Assembly: GCF_002215035.1 (NCBI RefSeq)
Contig: NZ_NKFP01000006.1
Coordinates: 1,004,530 to 1,068,529, forward strand
Length of the DNA: 64,000 bases
Source of the DNA: Leptolyngbya ohadii IS1
GTDB lineage: Bacteria; Cyanobacteriota; Cyanobacteriia; Elainellales; Elainellaceae
Direction of reading: 5' to 3'
In this document: piece after piece, positions 52,722 through 60,458 of the stretch
Numbering within the stretch: position 1 is the first letter of the stretch
How the letters are laid out: the number at the start of each line of letters is the position of its first letter
Notes under the pieces: generated by a model
The model's database searches: none
Seen by the model: the letters and a program-made list of their open reading frames with translations, nothing else
Told to the model about the DNA's origin: nothing
Program-made: the position numbers and the translations under genes

Positions 52722-54647
52722 TCATTCACTTGCCCATCGCCCTCCGACTGCTTTCACTGTCAGCACCAGCACACTCTTCCAGACAGTTAGGTTACTCGGC
52801 AGCGTGAGAGCCGATCGCATTCCTGTTCGTAGGGCGGCGGCTCGTTGTCCAGTTTGATAGTTGCGCCATGCTTCCCCCAGGAGAAAGCCCTGGAGGTGCT
52901 GCTTTGCGGTCATCGGAGGTTTGTCGTGCTTTTGGGGGAGTGCGGGAGGGTTGCCCTGCTGGAGTGCGTCGCTGCCCTGGTGCTGTCGCTGCTGCTGAAA
53001 TTCGCGGGCGATGTGGTCAAAAAATTCGCGTTCGGTAGAGCTTTTGGTATGGGTAATCGAAGTGCTGTGGATGCGGTAGTGATAGCACACCTCTGGCAGA
53101 TACCAGATCCGGGTCACGTCGCTGAGGCGAAGCTGGAGGTCAATATCCTCGGCTGTGGCAAAGTAGGGGCGGAAGCCGCCGATCGATCGCATAATTTCCA
53201 ATCGCACGACATAGGTGCAGAGATGGGTACGAGTCTGTCCGGCTTGCAGTTCGGAAGTAATTTCCTCAGTTTTTGAACTCCAGTCGAAGGACGTGACAGT
53301 TAGCCCTCTGGGGTCGATCGCCTGATAGCCACCGCACACTGCCCCGGCTTCGGGATGCTGCATCAGCCAGTTAATTTGCTGAAAGAGCCGTCCTGCCGGA
53401 TAGCGATCGTCTGCATCACAGCGTGCCAGAAATTTGCCCCGTGCCGCAGCAATGCCCGTATTCATGGCAGCAGCAATGCCCTTCCCCTGGTTTTCAAGGA
53501 TGATAAGGCGATCGTCTTGAATTTGCGCTAACTGCTTGAGCGATCGATCGGTGGAGCCATCGTTGACAACGATCAGTTCCAGCAAAATCCGATGTTCCTT
53601 CAGGATCGATCGAACCGCCTCCAGCACGTAGGATTCTCCGTTGTAGAGCGGCATGATGACGCTGATTAGGACGGGCTGCGGCGGGGGAGGTGGGGAAGCA
53701 GGGAGCAGGGGAGCAGGGAGCAGGGGGGCAGACGGGGATTTGAGCAACGCGCAGGCTAACAGCTTCCAGCCTTCAAACCGATAGGGAATCAGCCGAATTG
53801 CCTTTAGCCCATAGATGCCAGCGGTCGATCGATTGCCGCTATGAAATGCCCACCAGCCGTATTGCAGGGTGAATTCATGACGCGATCGGCGATCGGTTCC
53901 GGGTCGCCAGGGAGAATTGGCTTCAAAGGTTCCGGTGATGTTGCGGCGGTTCCAGGCGCGTTCGCAGGCTTGGCGGGCAAATTGTCGCTGTAAAAGGCAG
54001 GCTTGTTCGCTGATGGAGCGATCGTGCAGGCGGTATTGCGTCACGGGCATCGGAAGGTTTGCCAGTTTGCCGACTTCGCCGAGTTTGAGCCACAGATCCA
54101 GATCCTCTGCCTGTGCCAGATCGTTGGCGTAGCCACCCACCTGAAGAACTGCCGATCGCCGCATCATGACGGTGGAGTGACAAATGCTGCAATGTCCGGC
54201 AAGCAAACCCTGCTGAATGGTGGCATCGTCGGAGGGAATTTCCAGCGTTGTGAGAAACCGTCCGCGATGATCGATCATTTGAAACCATCCCCCCACACAG
54301 ACCACTTCAGGATGATCTTGGAGAAAGGCAATCTGCTGGGCGAAGCGATCGGGGAGGGCAAGGTCGTCGGAATCCAGAACTGCTAAAAATTCACCCTGTG
54401 CCAGGGAGAGTAACTCGTTGCGCGTGGCGGGAATGCCGCGATTTTCCCGGCTGATGAATCGAATCCGCGAATCCTGGGTGGCGTAGCCTTGCAGAATTGA
54501 AAGCGATCGATCGCTTGAGCCATCGTCAATTACAATCAGCTCAAAATCCTCGAAGGTTTGACTGAGGATACTTTCGATCGCCTGTTTCAGATAGCGATCG
54601 CTGTTGTAGACCGCCATCAGCACTGAGAGGGTAGGACGTACCGTCAT
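52722..54647 (-). CDS. Double glycosyltransferase family 2 protein
   Basis: A 641-residue protein with two GT2 domains. The first (about 1-220) has LSVLMAVYN, IDDGSSDRS and the D-x-D VLDSDDLALPDRF, followed by a helical domain (WRPGTDRRSRHEFTLQYGWW split over it). The second (about 328 on) has ISVIMPLYNGESYVLEA, VNDGSTDRS and CDADDRYPAGRL. They are joined by a Pro/Ser/Ala/Leu linker (about 304-325) encoded by G-rich heptamer repeats. The start overlaps the preceding stop as TAATG, so translation is coupled. It is the last gene of the polysaccharide operon and likely extends or decorates the exported glycan. Confidence 0.88.
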   Translation of the reverse strand: MTVRPTLSVLMAVYNSDRYLKQAIESILSQTFEDFELIVIDDGSSDRSLSILQGYATQDSRIRFISRENRGIPATRNELLSLAQGEFLAVLDSDDLALPDRFAQQIAFLQDHPEVVCVGGWFQMIDHRGRFLTTLEIPSDDATIQQGLLAGHCSICHSTVMMRRSAVLQVGGYANDLAQAEDLDLWLKLGEVGKLANLPMPVTQYRLHDRSISEQACLLQRQFARQACERAWNRRNITGTFEANSPWRPGTDRRSRHEFTLQYGWWAFHSGNRSTAGIYGLKAIRLIPYRFEGWKLLACALLKSPSAPLLPAPLLPASPPPPPQPVLISVIMPLYNGESYVLEAVRSILKEHRILLELIVVNDGSTDRSLKQLAQIQDDRLIILENQGKGIAAAMNTGIAAARGKFLARCDADDRYPAGRLFQQINWLMQHPEAGAVCGGYQAIDPRGLTVTSFDWSSKTEEITSELQAGQTRTHLCTYVVRLEIMRSIGGFRPYFATAEDIDLQLRLSDVTRIWYLPEVCYHYRIHSTSITHTKSSTEREFFDHIAREFQQQRQHQGSDALQQGNPPALPQKHDKPPMTAKQHLQGFLLGEAWRNYQTGQRAAALRTGMRSALTLPSNLTVWKSVLVLTVKAVGGRWASE

Positions 54648-55609
54648 TATCCCTGAGCCTCCCATGATGCTTCTGCCTGGGGCAGGGGTTTAATCAGAGC
54701 GCAGACCAGCAGTTTCCATCCGGTGATCTTCAGCGGCAATGTGCGAATGGCTTTTATACTGTAAACGATCGCCGCCCACCGTTCTCCCCGATTAAAAAAG
54801 CCCCAGCCAAACCGCAGCAGAAATTCATGCCGCGAAGGACGATCGATCGGTCGCCAGGGAGGAACTTCCTCAAAGGTGCCGCTGATGCCGCGTCGTTTCC
54901 ATGCCCGTTCGCAGGCTTCCCGCCGATCTGCCATTTGCCGGAGCTGTTTGCTTTCGCTAATTGAGTTGGGATGGAGTCGATAGTGCAGCATGGTTTGCTT
55001 CAGGTTTGCCAGTTGCCCCACTTCCCCTAGCCGCAAAAACAAATCCAGATCACCCACGGTTGCCATCGTTTCGTCATAGCTGCCCACTTGCAGAAGCGCC
55101 GATCGCCGGATGAGTGCCGCAGGATGGCTGATGGGAGTTAGCCCTTTTAGCGCCAGAGCTTGAATGTCCTCATTCTGTTCCATAACGCCGCAGTGCAGCA
55201 AAATCCGTCCGGCTTCGTCAATCCAGTCATACGCGCCTCCCACACAGACGACCTCTGGATGATTTCGCATGAATTCGAGCTGTCGTTGCAGACGATCGGG
55301 CAGGGCAACATCATCCCCATCCATCACCGCAATCAATTCGCCCTGTGCCTGCTGGATTAATTCGTTTCGCGTTCTGGCAACCCCACGATTCTCCCGGCGC
55401 GTTACCCGAATTCGCTGATCTGCTGCCTCATAGCGTTCTAAAATTTCGCCCGATCGATCGGTTGAGCCATCGTCAATTAGCAGCAGCTCAAAATCGCTGA
55501 AGGTTTGGTTGAGAATACTGTCGATCGCTTCCGGCAGAAATCGGGCGTTGTTGTAGACTGCCATCAACACGCTAATTTGCGGTTTGGAAGGGGTAGATGG
55601 GGCTTGCAT
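54647..55609 (-). CDS. Glycosyltransferase family 2, paralogue of the first half of the double enzyme
   Basis: A 320-residue GT2. The donor-binding core is ISVLMAVYNNARFLPEAIDSIL, LLIDDGSTDRSGEILER and the D-x-D in VMDGDDVALPDRLQRQLEF. A C-terminal helical domain ends GWKLLVCALIKPLP. Almost the whole length aligns with residues 1-305 of the next gene (shared NHPEVVCVGG, LWLKLGEVGKLANL/LFLRLGEVGQLANL and WRPIDRPSRHEF patterns), so the two arose by tandem duplication. It is co-transcribed with the Wzm/Wzt genes. Confidence 0.9.
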   Translation of the reverse strand: MQAPSTPSKPQISVLMAVYNNARFLPEAIDSILNQTFSDFELLLIDDGSTDRSGEILERYEAADQRIRVTRRENRGVARTRNELIQQAQGELIAVMDGDDVALPDRLQRQLEFMRNHPEVVCVGGAYDWIDEAGRILLHCGVMEQNEDIQALALKGLTPISHPAALIRRSALLQVGSYDETMATVGDLDLFLRLGEVGQLANLKQTMLHYRLHPNSISESKQLRQMADRREACERAWKRRGISGTFEEVPPWRPIDRPSRHEFLLRFGWGFFNRGERWAAIVYSIKAIRTLPLKITGWKLLVCALIKPLPQAEASWEAQG

Positions 55610-55614
55610 AGGTC

Positions 55615-55670
55615 TGACTGATAGATGCTGACTGATAGATGCTGACTGATAGGTGCGGACTGAATAGATG
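55615..55670. repeat. 14-bp tandem repeat, three to four copies
   Basis: The unit TGACTGATAGATGC is repeated, the third copy with one change and the fourth degenerate. It lies in the spacer between the methyltransferase-like gene and the GT2 gene. The remaining spacer contains short ATTAATAT direct repeats. Confidence 0.85.
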
Positions 55671-55723
55671 ATGATTAATATCTGATTAATATGTGCTAAT
55701 TCACACAGGCTAATTAATACGCG

Positions 55724-56686
55724 TTAACTACTAAGTTTTTTAATCCGTAAAATACAGGCTCCCTTCTCCGTTGCAATCCACTGAGCATCTATTCTGCATT
55801 TACCGCTATACTCCTGCTGCCATCTCCGCACAATTTCCCTTTCATCTTCTCGATCGGCATCGTCCAGTAATACGATCGCTTCATCGCTCAACCATTCCCA
55901 CAGCAGCGGCAAAGCTGGATAACGCGCTAGTTTTTGCGTATCTTTAGGCGGTCCATCGATAATGAGCAGCTCGATTCTTTTTTCTGTGTTTTGCATCAGG
56001 GACGCGAGTTCCAGCCGACGATACCAGAACCATTCCTGCTGGTTAATCGAAACCGTCTCCAAAGGGGCATCCAAAATTTTGGCGATCGCCTGTAAGCCGT
56101 GCTGTTCGATCTGATTACGATTGCGGATCGCATACTCCGACTCGTGTTCCAGAGAGATCACCTGAGTTTGCGTAGTGGAGTCCGCGATCGCCGCTAACCT
56201 CATTGCCTCCAAACTAATTGCCTCCAGACTGTATGCTGAGACTAAGGTAGAAACGCCGCTGCTGGCTTCTACGACAAGCTGAGGACGATGCTCTCGAATC
56301 AGAGAAACAATCAACGCCAGGAAATCGGGAGATGCCGCCCAATCCCGCATGGAGGGTAAGGGGTGACGCAGGTTCAGCAGAGGGATGAGGGAAAATAACG
56401 CCTCGATTTGCTGATAGTCTTTCTGCCGCCGATCGTGCTGTTCCAGCAACGCCTGAATTTGCTCACTCTGCCGATAGTTCAAATCGTAAAGCCGATAATA
56501 GCTTTCCAAGGCGATCGCCATCAGTATCCCGAAGCCCACCACCAGTACCAGACCTAACGCCAGTTCGCCAAATAGCCAGCGACCCACAAACAGAATTCCG
56601 AGCAGGATGATTAAAGCGGCAAAAGCGATCGCCACTGTTTTTTTATTCAGCAGGGTAGGACGCTCAGACGGATACGTCATGACCAT
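55724..56686 (-). CDS. Membrane-anchored class I SAM-dependent methyltransferase-like protein
   Basis: A 320-residue protein with two membrane segments near the N-terminus (AIAFAALIILLGILFVGRWLF; LALGLVLVVGFGILMAIAL), then a coiled segment. A Rossmann-like domain follows: IREHRPQLVVEASSGVSTLVSAY is the likely SAM motif I region, VISLEHESEYA contains the acid that usually binds the ribose, and LLIIDGPPKDTQ and AIVLLDDADREDE are later motifs. Such proteins are found in glycan export clusters. Cofactor use is inferred from the pattern alone. The gene overlaps the Wzt gene by about 20 bp. Confidence 0.7.
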   Translation of the reverse strand: MVMTYPSERPTLLNKKTVAIAFAALIILLGILFVGRWLFGELALGLVLVVGFGILMAIALESYYRLYDLNYRQSEQIQALLEQHDRRQKDYQQIEALFSLIPLLNLRHPLPSMRDWAASPDFLALIVSLIREHRPQLVVEASSGVSTLVSAYSLEAISLEAMRLAAIADSTTQTQVISLEHESEYAIRNRNQIEQHGLQAIAKILDAPLETVSINQQEWFWYRRLELASLMQNTEKRIELLIIDGPPKDTQKLARYPALPLLWEWLSDEAIVLLDDADREDEREIVRRWQQEYSGKCRIDAQWIATEKGACILRIKKLSS

Positions 56687-57995
56687 GCCTCTCTGAGGTG
56701 GGGAGTGGGGTGGGGGGCAGGGGAGCGAATTGGGTGATGGGGACAGGAGTCGATCGCGATAGCAGCTTCCAGCGGCGTGGCTGATAGAATGCCGATTTGC
56801 TCATGCGTCCGTTGTTCTGCACGGTGAAGCGGAATCCGTCGGCGATATCGAGGATAAATAGGGCATCGTTGCGAACGTCTACGCGCATCATGTAGTGTCC
56901 GGGGGAGAGACCCAGGTAGGGCATCTCGATTTGCAGTTCGTGGGTTCCAGGCGTGACGTGGAATTCCTCTTTGTCGTTGCTGCCGCCCAGATACAAATCG
57001 GGCATTCCGTCTCTGCCCAGTTCCATGATTGAAATTCGCAGATTGACGCGATCGAAGGTTTGCCGCGCCAAAAACTGAATGCAGAGCCGTACCGAGTCTC
57101 CGGTGGTCAAAGCCTCTAGCGGTTTCCCGTCGGGGCTTCTAAACCAGAGTCCGGTGATATCCAGTCCGGTGGTTTCTTCTGCGGATTTGGGAGGCTGTTG
57201 TAAAATGCCGATCGATCGTGACCCATTGCCCAGAAACAGATCGGCTTCGTATTTTGCCATCACCGTTTCCGCGTCTCCGGTTGCCATCACCCGCCCCTTT
57301 TGCAGATAAACCGCCTCCGGACACATCGAGAGAATCGCCTGCGGATTATGCGCCACCAGCACAAAGGCTGTCCCCTTTTGCCGAAGCTGATGCAGTCGCC
57401 GATGGCACTTGGCAATAAATTTGATGTCTCCTACGGCAAGCACTTCGTCAATTAGCAGAATGTCTGGGTCGGTATGCACCGCACAGGAAAAGCCCAGCCG
57501 CGCCGCCATGCCGGAACTATAGCTATGCACCGGAGCCTCGATCGCCTCGCCAATTTCGGCAAATTCGACGACTTCATCAAACCGCCGATCGATCTCTGCC
57601 TTCGAGAGTCCTAAAATCGACAGATTCGCGTAGATATTTTCTCTGCCCGTCAACACGGGACTAAAACCTGCCCCCAGCGCAATCAGGGGAGCCACCCTGC
57701 CTCGCACCCGCACCATGCCCCGATCGGGCTTAATCAAACCGCTGATGATTCGCAACAGGGTTGTTTTACCGCTGCCGTTTGCCCCAATCAGACCGATCGC
57801 CTCTCCGCGCCGCAGCTTGAAATTGACCCGATCGAGTGCCCAAAATTCGCCCTTTCGCAGAGAATTCGCTTCCTGCCGTAGTCCCAGTAGCTCGGAGCCG
57901 ATGTCCTGTACGCCATAGAGCATCGATCGCTTGAGGCTGCGGCAAAATTTTTTGGAAACCCCTCGAACGGACAAAACTACATCATCCGAATTCAT
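56664..57995 (-). CDS. ABC transporter ATPase, Wzt (polysaccharide export) type
   Basis: A 443-residue ATPase driving export of a glycan with the adjacent permease. Walker A is GANGSGKTT, the signature SYSSGMAARLGFS is the Wzt/TagH type, Walker B is ILLIDEVLAVGD, and the H-loop is LVAHNPQAIL. After the core there is a C-terminal beta-rich domain (from about 285) as in Wzt proteins that recognise the glycan chain end (VRLCIQFLARQTFDRVNLRI; YMMRVDVRNDALFI). The start chosen is MNSDDVVLSVRG. An ATG at 58100 overlaps the permease stop as ATGA and would add 35 atypical residues. The tail is encoded by G-rich repeats. Confidence 0.88.
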   Translation of the reverse strand: MNSDDVVLSVRGVSKKFCRSLKRSMLYGVQDIGSELLGLRQEANSLRKGEFWALDRVNFKLRRGEAIGLIGANGSGKTTLLRIISGLIKPDRGMVRVRGRVAPLIALGAGFSPVLTGRENIYANLSILGLSKAEIDRRFDEVVEFAEIGEAIEAPVHSYSSGMAARLGFSCAVHTDPDILLIDEVLAVGDIKFIAKCHRRLHQLRQKGTAFVLVAHNPQAILSMCPEAVYLQKGRVMATGDAETVMAKYEADLFLGNGSRSIGILQQPPKSAEETTGLDITGLWFRSPDGKPLEALTTGDSVRLCIQFLARQTFDRVNLRISIMELGRDGMPDLYLGGSNDKEEFHVTPGTHELQIEMPYLGLSPGHYMMRVDVRNDALFILDIADGFRFTVQNNGRMSKSAFYQPRRWKLLSRSTPVPITQFAPLPPTPLPTSERHGHDVSV

Positions 57996-58096
57996 GTCCG
58001 AAGCAGATTCCGAAGCAAGTGCGATCGGGCACCGTTGCCCGCAGCCCTGCGGGATCGCTTCCTCTAAAAAGTCATCCCGATAGTGAAGCGGCTCCC

Positions 58097-58984
58097 TCAT
58101 GCGCTGATTCGCTCAATCATAAACGGCATTGCAACCCGATAAACTAGCCAGCCCAGCAGGAACACGATCAGTGCGATCAGACTTGCAATCCAGAAAGCCC
58201 CAGGCTCAGACACCCCCCCGATCGTCGCCAGTTCTCTTGTGGTCATTAGCAGGGGAGTCACCGGATTCAGCTGCACCAGGGCAGCAAACAAACCCGATTC
58301 CGGCAGGGGATACAGCACGGGAGTCACAAACAGCCACGCCGTCAGCAGGAGCGTTAGCCCTTTGGTAATGTCCTCATACAGTCCGCCGATTGGAGCCAGC
58401 AGCAGCCCGACGCCCGTTCCCAATGCCACCAGATGCAGCAACGCCACCGGAGCCGCGATCGCCGTCCAGCCCACCGGAATCTTGAACCAGAGGAACAGCA
58501 ATCCAATCAGCCCCAGTTTAATCAGAAAATTAAACCCCACCTGCCCCATCTGCGACAGCATCAGCGCTTCACGCGGGAAGTTAATCCGGGACAGCAGCGG
58601 CTTTGCCTGGGCGATCGCCTGCACCTGACCACTCACCGACTCCGCGAAGGTTTGCCAGAGCGTCATGCTCAGCATTACGTATGCCGGATAGGGAATGTCC
58701 GTCGCGCCCACGTTGATCACCTGAGCATTGTTTGCCAGGGTTAGACCAATTGCAGTGGCGATCGGGGGCACAAATGCCCAAAAGACTCCCAGCAGCGATT
58801 GTCGATACTGGGCACGAATATCGCGTACCATCAGCCGCCATGCCAGATCCCGTGCTGCCACCAGATCCCGTGCCATAACGGTAAAAAGCTTGAACGGATG
58901 CCGCAGGGAACTTTCAGCAGAATAGACTGCCTCGGAGAGATCGCCCGATCGGGCTGGGGGGAGGAACTGGCTTTGCCGGGGCAT
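58097..58984 (-). CDS. ABC transporter permease, Wzm (polysaccharide export) type
   Basis: A 295-residue membrane protein with six predicted helices. The N-terminal amphipathic region holds DLAWRLMVRDIRAQYRQSLLGVFWAF, characteristic of ABC-2 type Wzm/TagG permeases. Helices include LTLANNAQVINVG-adjacent segments, LGLIGLLFLWFKIPVGW and LLTAWLFVTPVLYPLP with the conserved NPVTPLL loop. The start MPRQSQFLPP is preceded by a 22-codon frame extension, which is unlikely. It heads the minus-strand operon with the Wzt-type ATPase. Confidence 0.88.
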   Translation of the reverse strand: MPRQSQFLPPARSGDLSEAVYSAESSLRHPFKLFTVMARDLVAARDLAWRLMVRDIRAQYRQSLLGVFWAFVPPIATAIGLTLANNAQVINVGATDIPYPAYVMLSMTLWQTFAESVSGQVQAIAQAKPLLSRINFPREALMLSQMGQVGFNFLIKLGLIGLLFLWFKIPVGWTAIAAPVALLHLVALGTGVGLLLAPIGGLYEDITKGLTLLLTAWLFVTPVLYPLPESGLFAALVQLNPVTPLLMTTRELATIGGVSEPGAFWIASLIALIVFLLGWLVYRVAMPFMIERISA

Positions 58985-59134
58985 AAGTACAAATGCGGAC
59001 AATAGGGCAATCTTTACGAAAAAGTTACCAGTCCGCCTCCGATGCTGCAAGCTAAGTCCCGGAAGTTCACCGCGATCGCACGGAAGCTTTACTGAATCTT
59101 TAAGAAGACTTTACAGACCCCCTGAGCTGATCCG

Positions 59135-59857
59135 TTACTGCTGCGGCTGCACCACACAGGGCTGCGTCTGGCAGTTGTTGATATAAAGCTGCTCGATAAA
59201 CGGTTTTTGCCAGCTAAGAGGAATTTCCAGCAGGTCGCGGGTTCCGGTAAAGCCCTGACTGATAAACAGCAGCAGCGCAATGCAGCTCAGCGTGACGTGA
59301 ACCTTACGCCAGGTCTGCGATCGATCCTTATAAATCTCCGGGAAGATTGCCAGCGAGAAGATCATCAGCATTGCCGCCGCCATCCCGTAGTAGTAGTGCG
59401 ATACCCACCACTCAAACCCGCGGCGAAACACCTCCGGTTGACAGCCCAGCAGCACCAGCCCAATGCCAGTTAAAGTCGCAAATCCTGCCCGCTGCACCTT
59501 ACCGTTAGAGATATTGAGCAGCACCAGCGAGGCGATCGTCAGGATAAATAGAACGACCAGCAGCAAGACTCTTGTGCCGTTCTGCTGCTCCGGGGAAGCG
59601 GTCAATAGCTTCGAGAAAATCGGGTAAGCCAGCCCAATCAGCGTCACGCCGACGACCGAATTGCTAAGCCACCGTCCGAGACGAAGATGCTGAGTGCCAA
59701 CCGTTGCCGAAATGGCGGATTTTTCGCCCTTTGCCAGCGCCTTGCGCCGATTTCGAGTCTGAAGGGAATAGTTCACCACAATTCCAATCAGGGGAAACAC
59801 AAAGGCGATCGCGATCGCGGGATGAATTAAACTGGCAAAATCGATCGTTTCTATCAT
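59135..59857 (-). CDS. DUF4079 family membrane protein
   Basis: A 240-residue protein with about six membrane helices (IAIAFVFPLIGIVVNYSL, SVVGVTLIGLAYPIFSKLL, VLLLVVLFILTIASLVLL, ATLTGIGLVLLGCQ, AAAMLMIFSLAIFPEIY, VTLSCIALLLFISQGFTGT). This fits DUF4079, common in cyanobacteria and plastid-related lineages with unknown function. It contains conserved His residues in LIHPAIA and WVSHYYYGMA and a C-terminal CQTQPC pair. It is separated from the polysaccharide operon by only about 150 bp on the same strand. Confidence 0.75.
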   Translation of the reverse strand: MIETIDFASLIHPAIAIAFVFPLIGIVVNYSLQTRNRRKALAKGEKSAISATVGTQHLRLGRWLSNSVVGVTLIGLAYPIFSKLLTASPEQQNGTRVLLLVVLFILTIASLVLLNISNGKVQRAGFATLTGIGLVLLGCQPEVFRRGFEWWVSHYYYGMAAAMLMIFSLAIFPEIYKDRSQTWRKVHVTLSCIALLLFISQGFTGTRDLLEIPLSWQKPFIEQLYINNCQTQPCVVQPQQ

Positions 59858-60458
59858 GGCTAAATTGCCCTAACGAATGTCTGAAAAACTGTTCTGCGAA
59901 TAGTGTTGGCTGATACCTTTTTAGTCAAGAATTTTGCAGGACATCGCGTTGCAGAGACATAAGATTCGCTGATCTGCATCACAAGCGCCTGAAAATCCTG
60001 CTGTAGCATTGAACAAATTGATAAACCCAATTCACTGAACCGGCAATACACCCGGCATGATTCAAAAATAATATCGCTTCTCTGTCGTCAAGCGTGTCTG
60101 CTCAGGTACTTTTGAATTCTAAAGGTACCTTCTAAAAATCCTCAAGCAATGCTTGAATCGCGATCCGTCAAAGTATGAATAAAGTATTGACCTTGCCCAT
60201 CTTCTTTTTTATTCCTAAACAAATATTTCAATTCGGCAAACCTAAATCCAATCACCCCGATGAAACGGATAGAAAAGAGGGAGAAGCATACGGATCGATC
60301 GCGGTTAGTTAGGAAGAGATGGCTAGAAAACGATCGATTGGAAAATTGGACTTTAGCCGAAGCTAGATTAGGAGTCCTATCGACTATACGTTCATCTCAG
60401 CAAAACGGATTCGTCGCTAAACAGATTGCCCAAAGGGTTTTTTTGATCAGGAGTTTTC
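59858..60458. other. 600-bp spacer upstream of the cellulose-synthase-like gene
   Basis: AT-rich spacer between divergent genes. I see no recognisable gene, RNA or strong repeat. The frame at 60260-60622 overlaps the next coding region and lacks family features. Regulatory elements for both neighbours should be here but cannot be placed. Confidence 0.4.
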
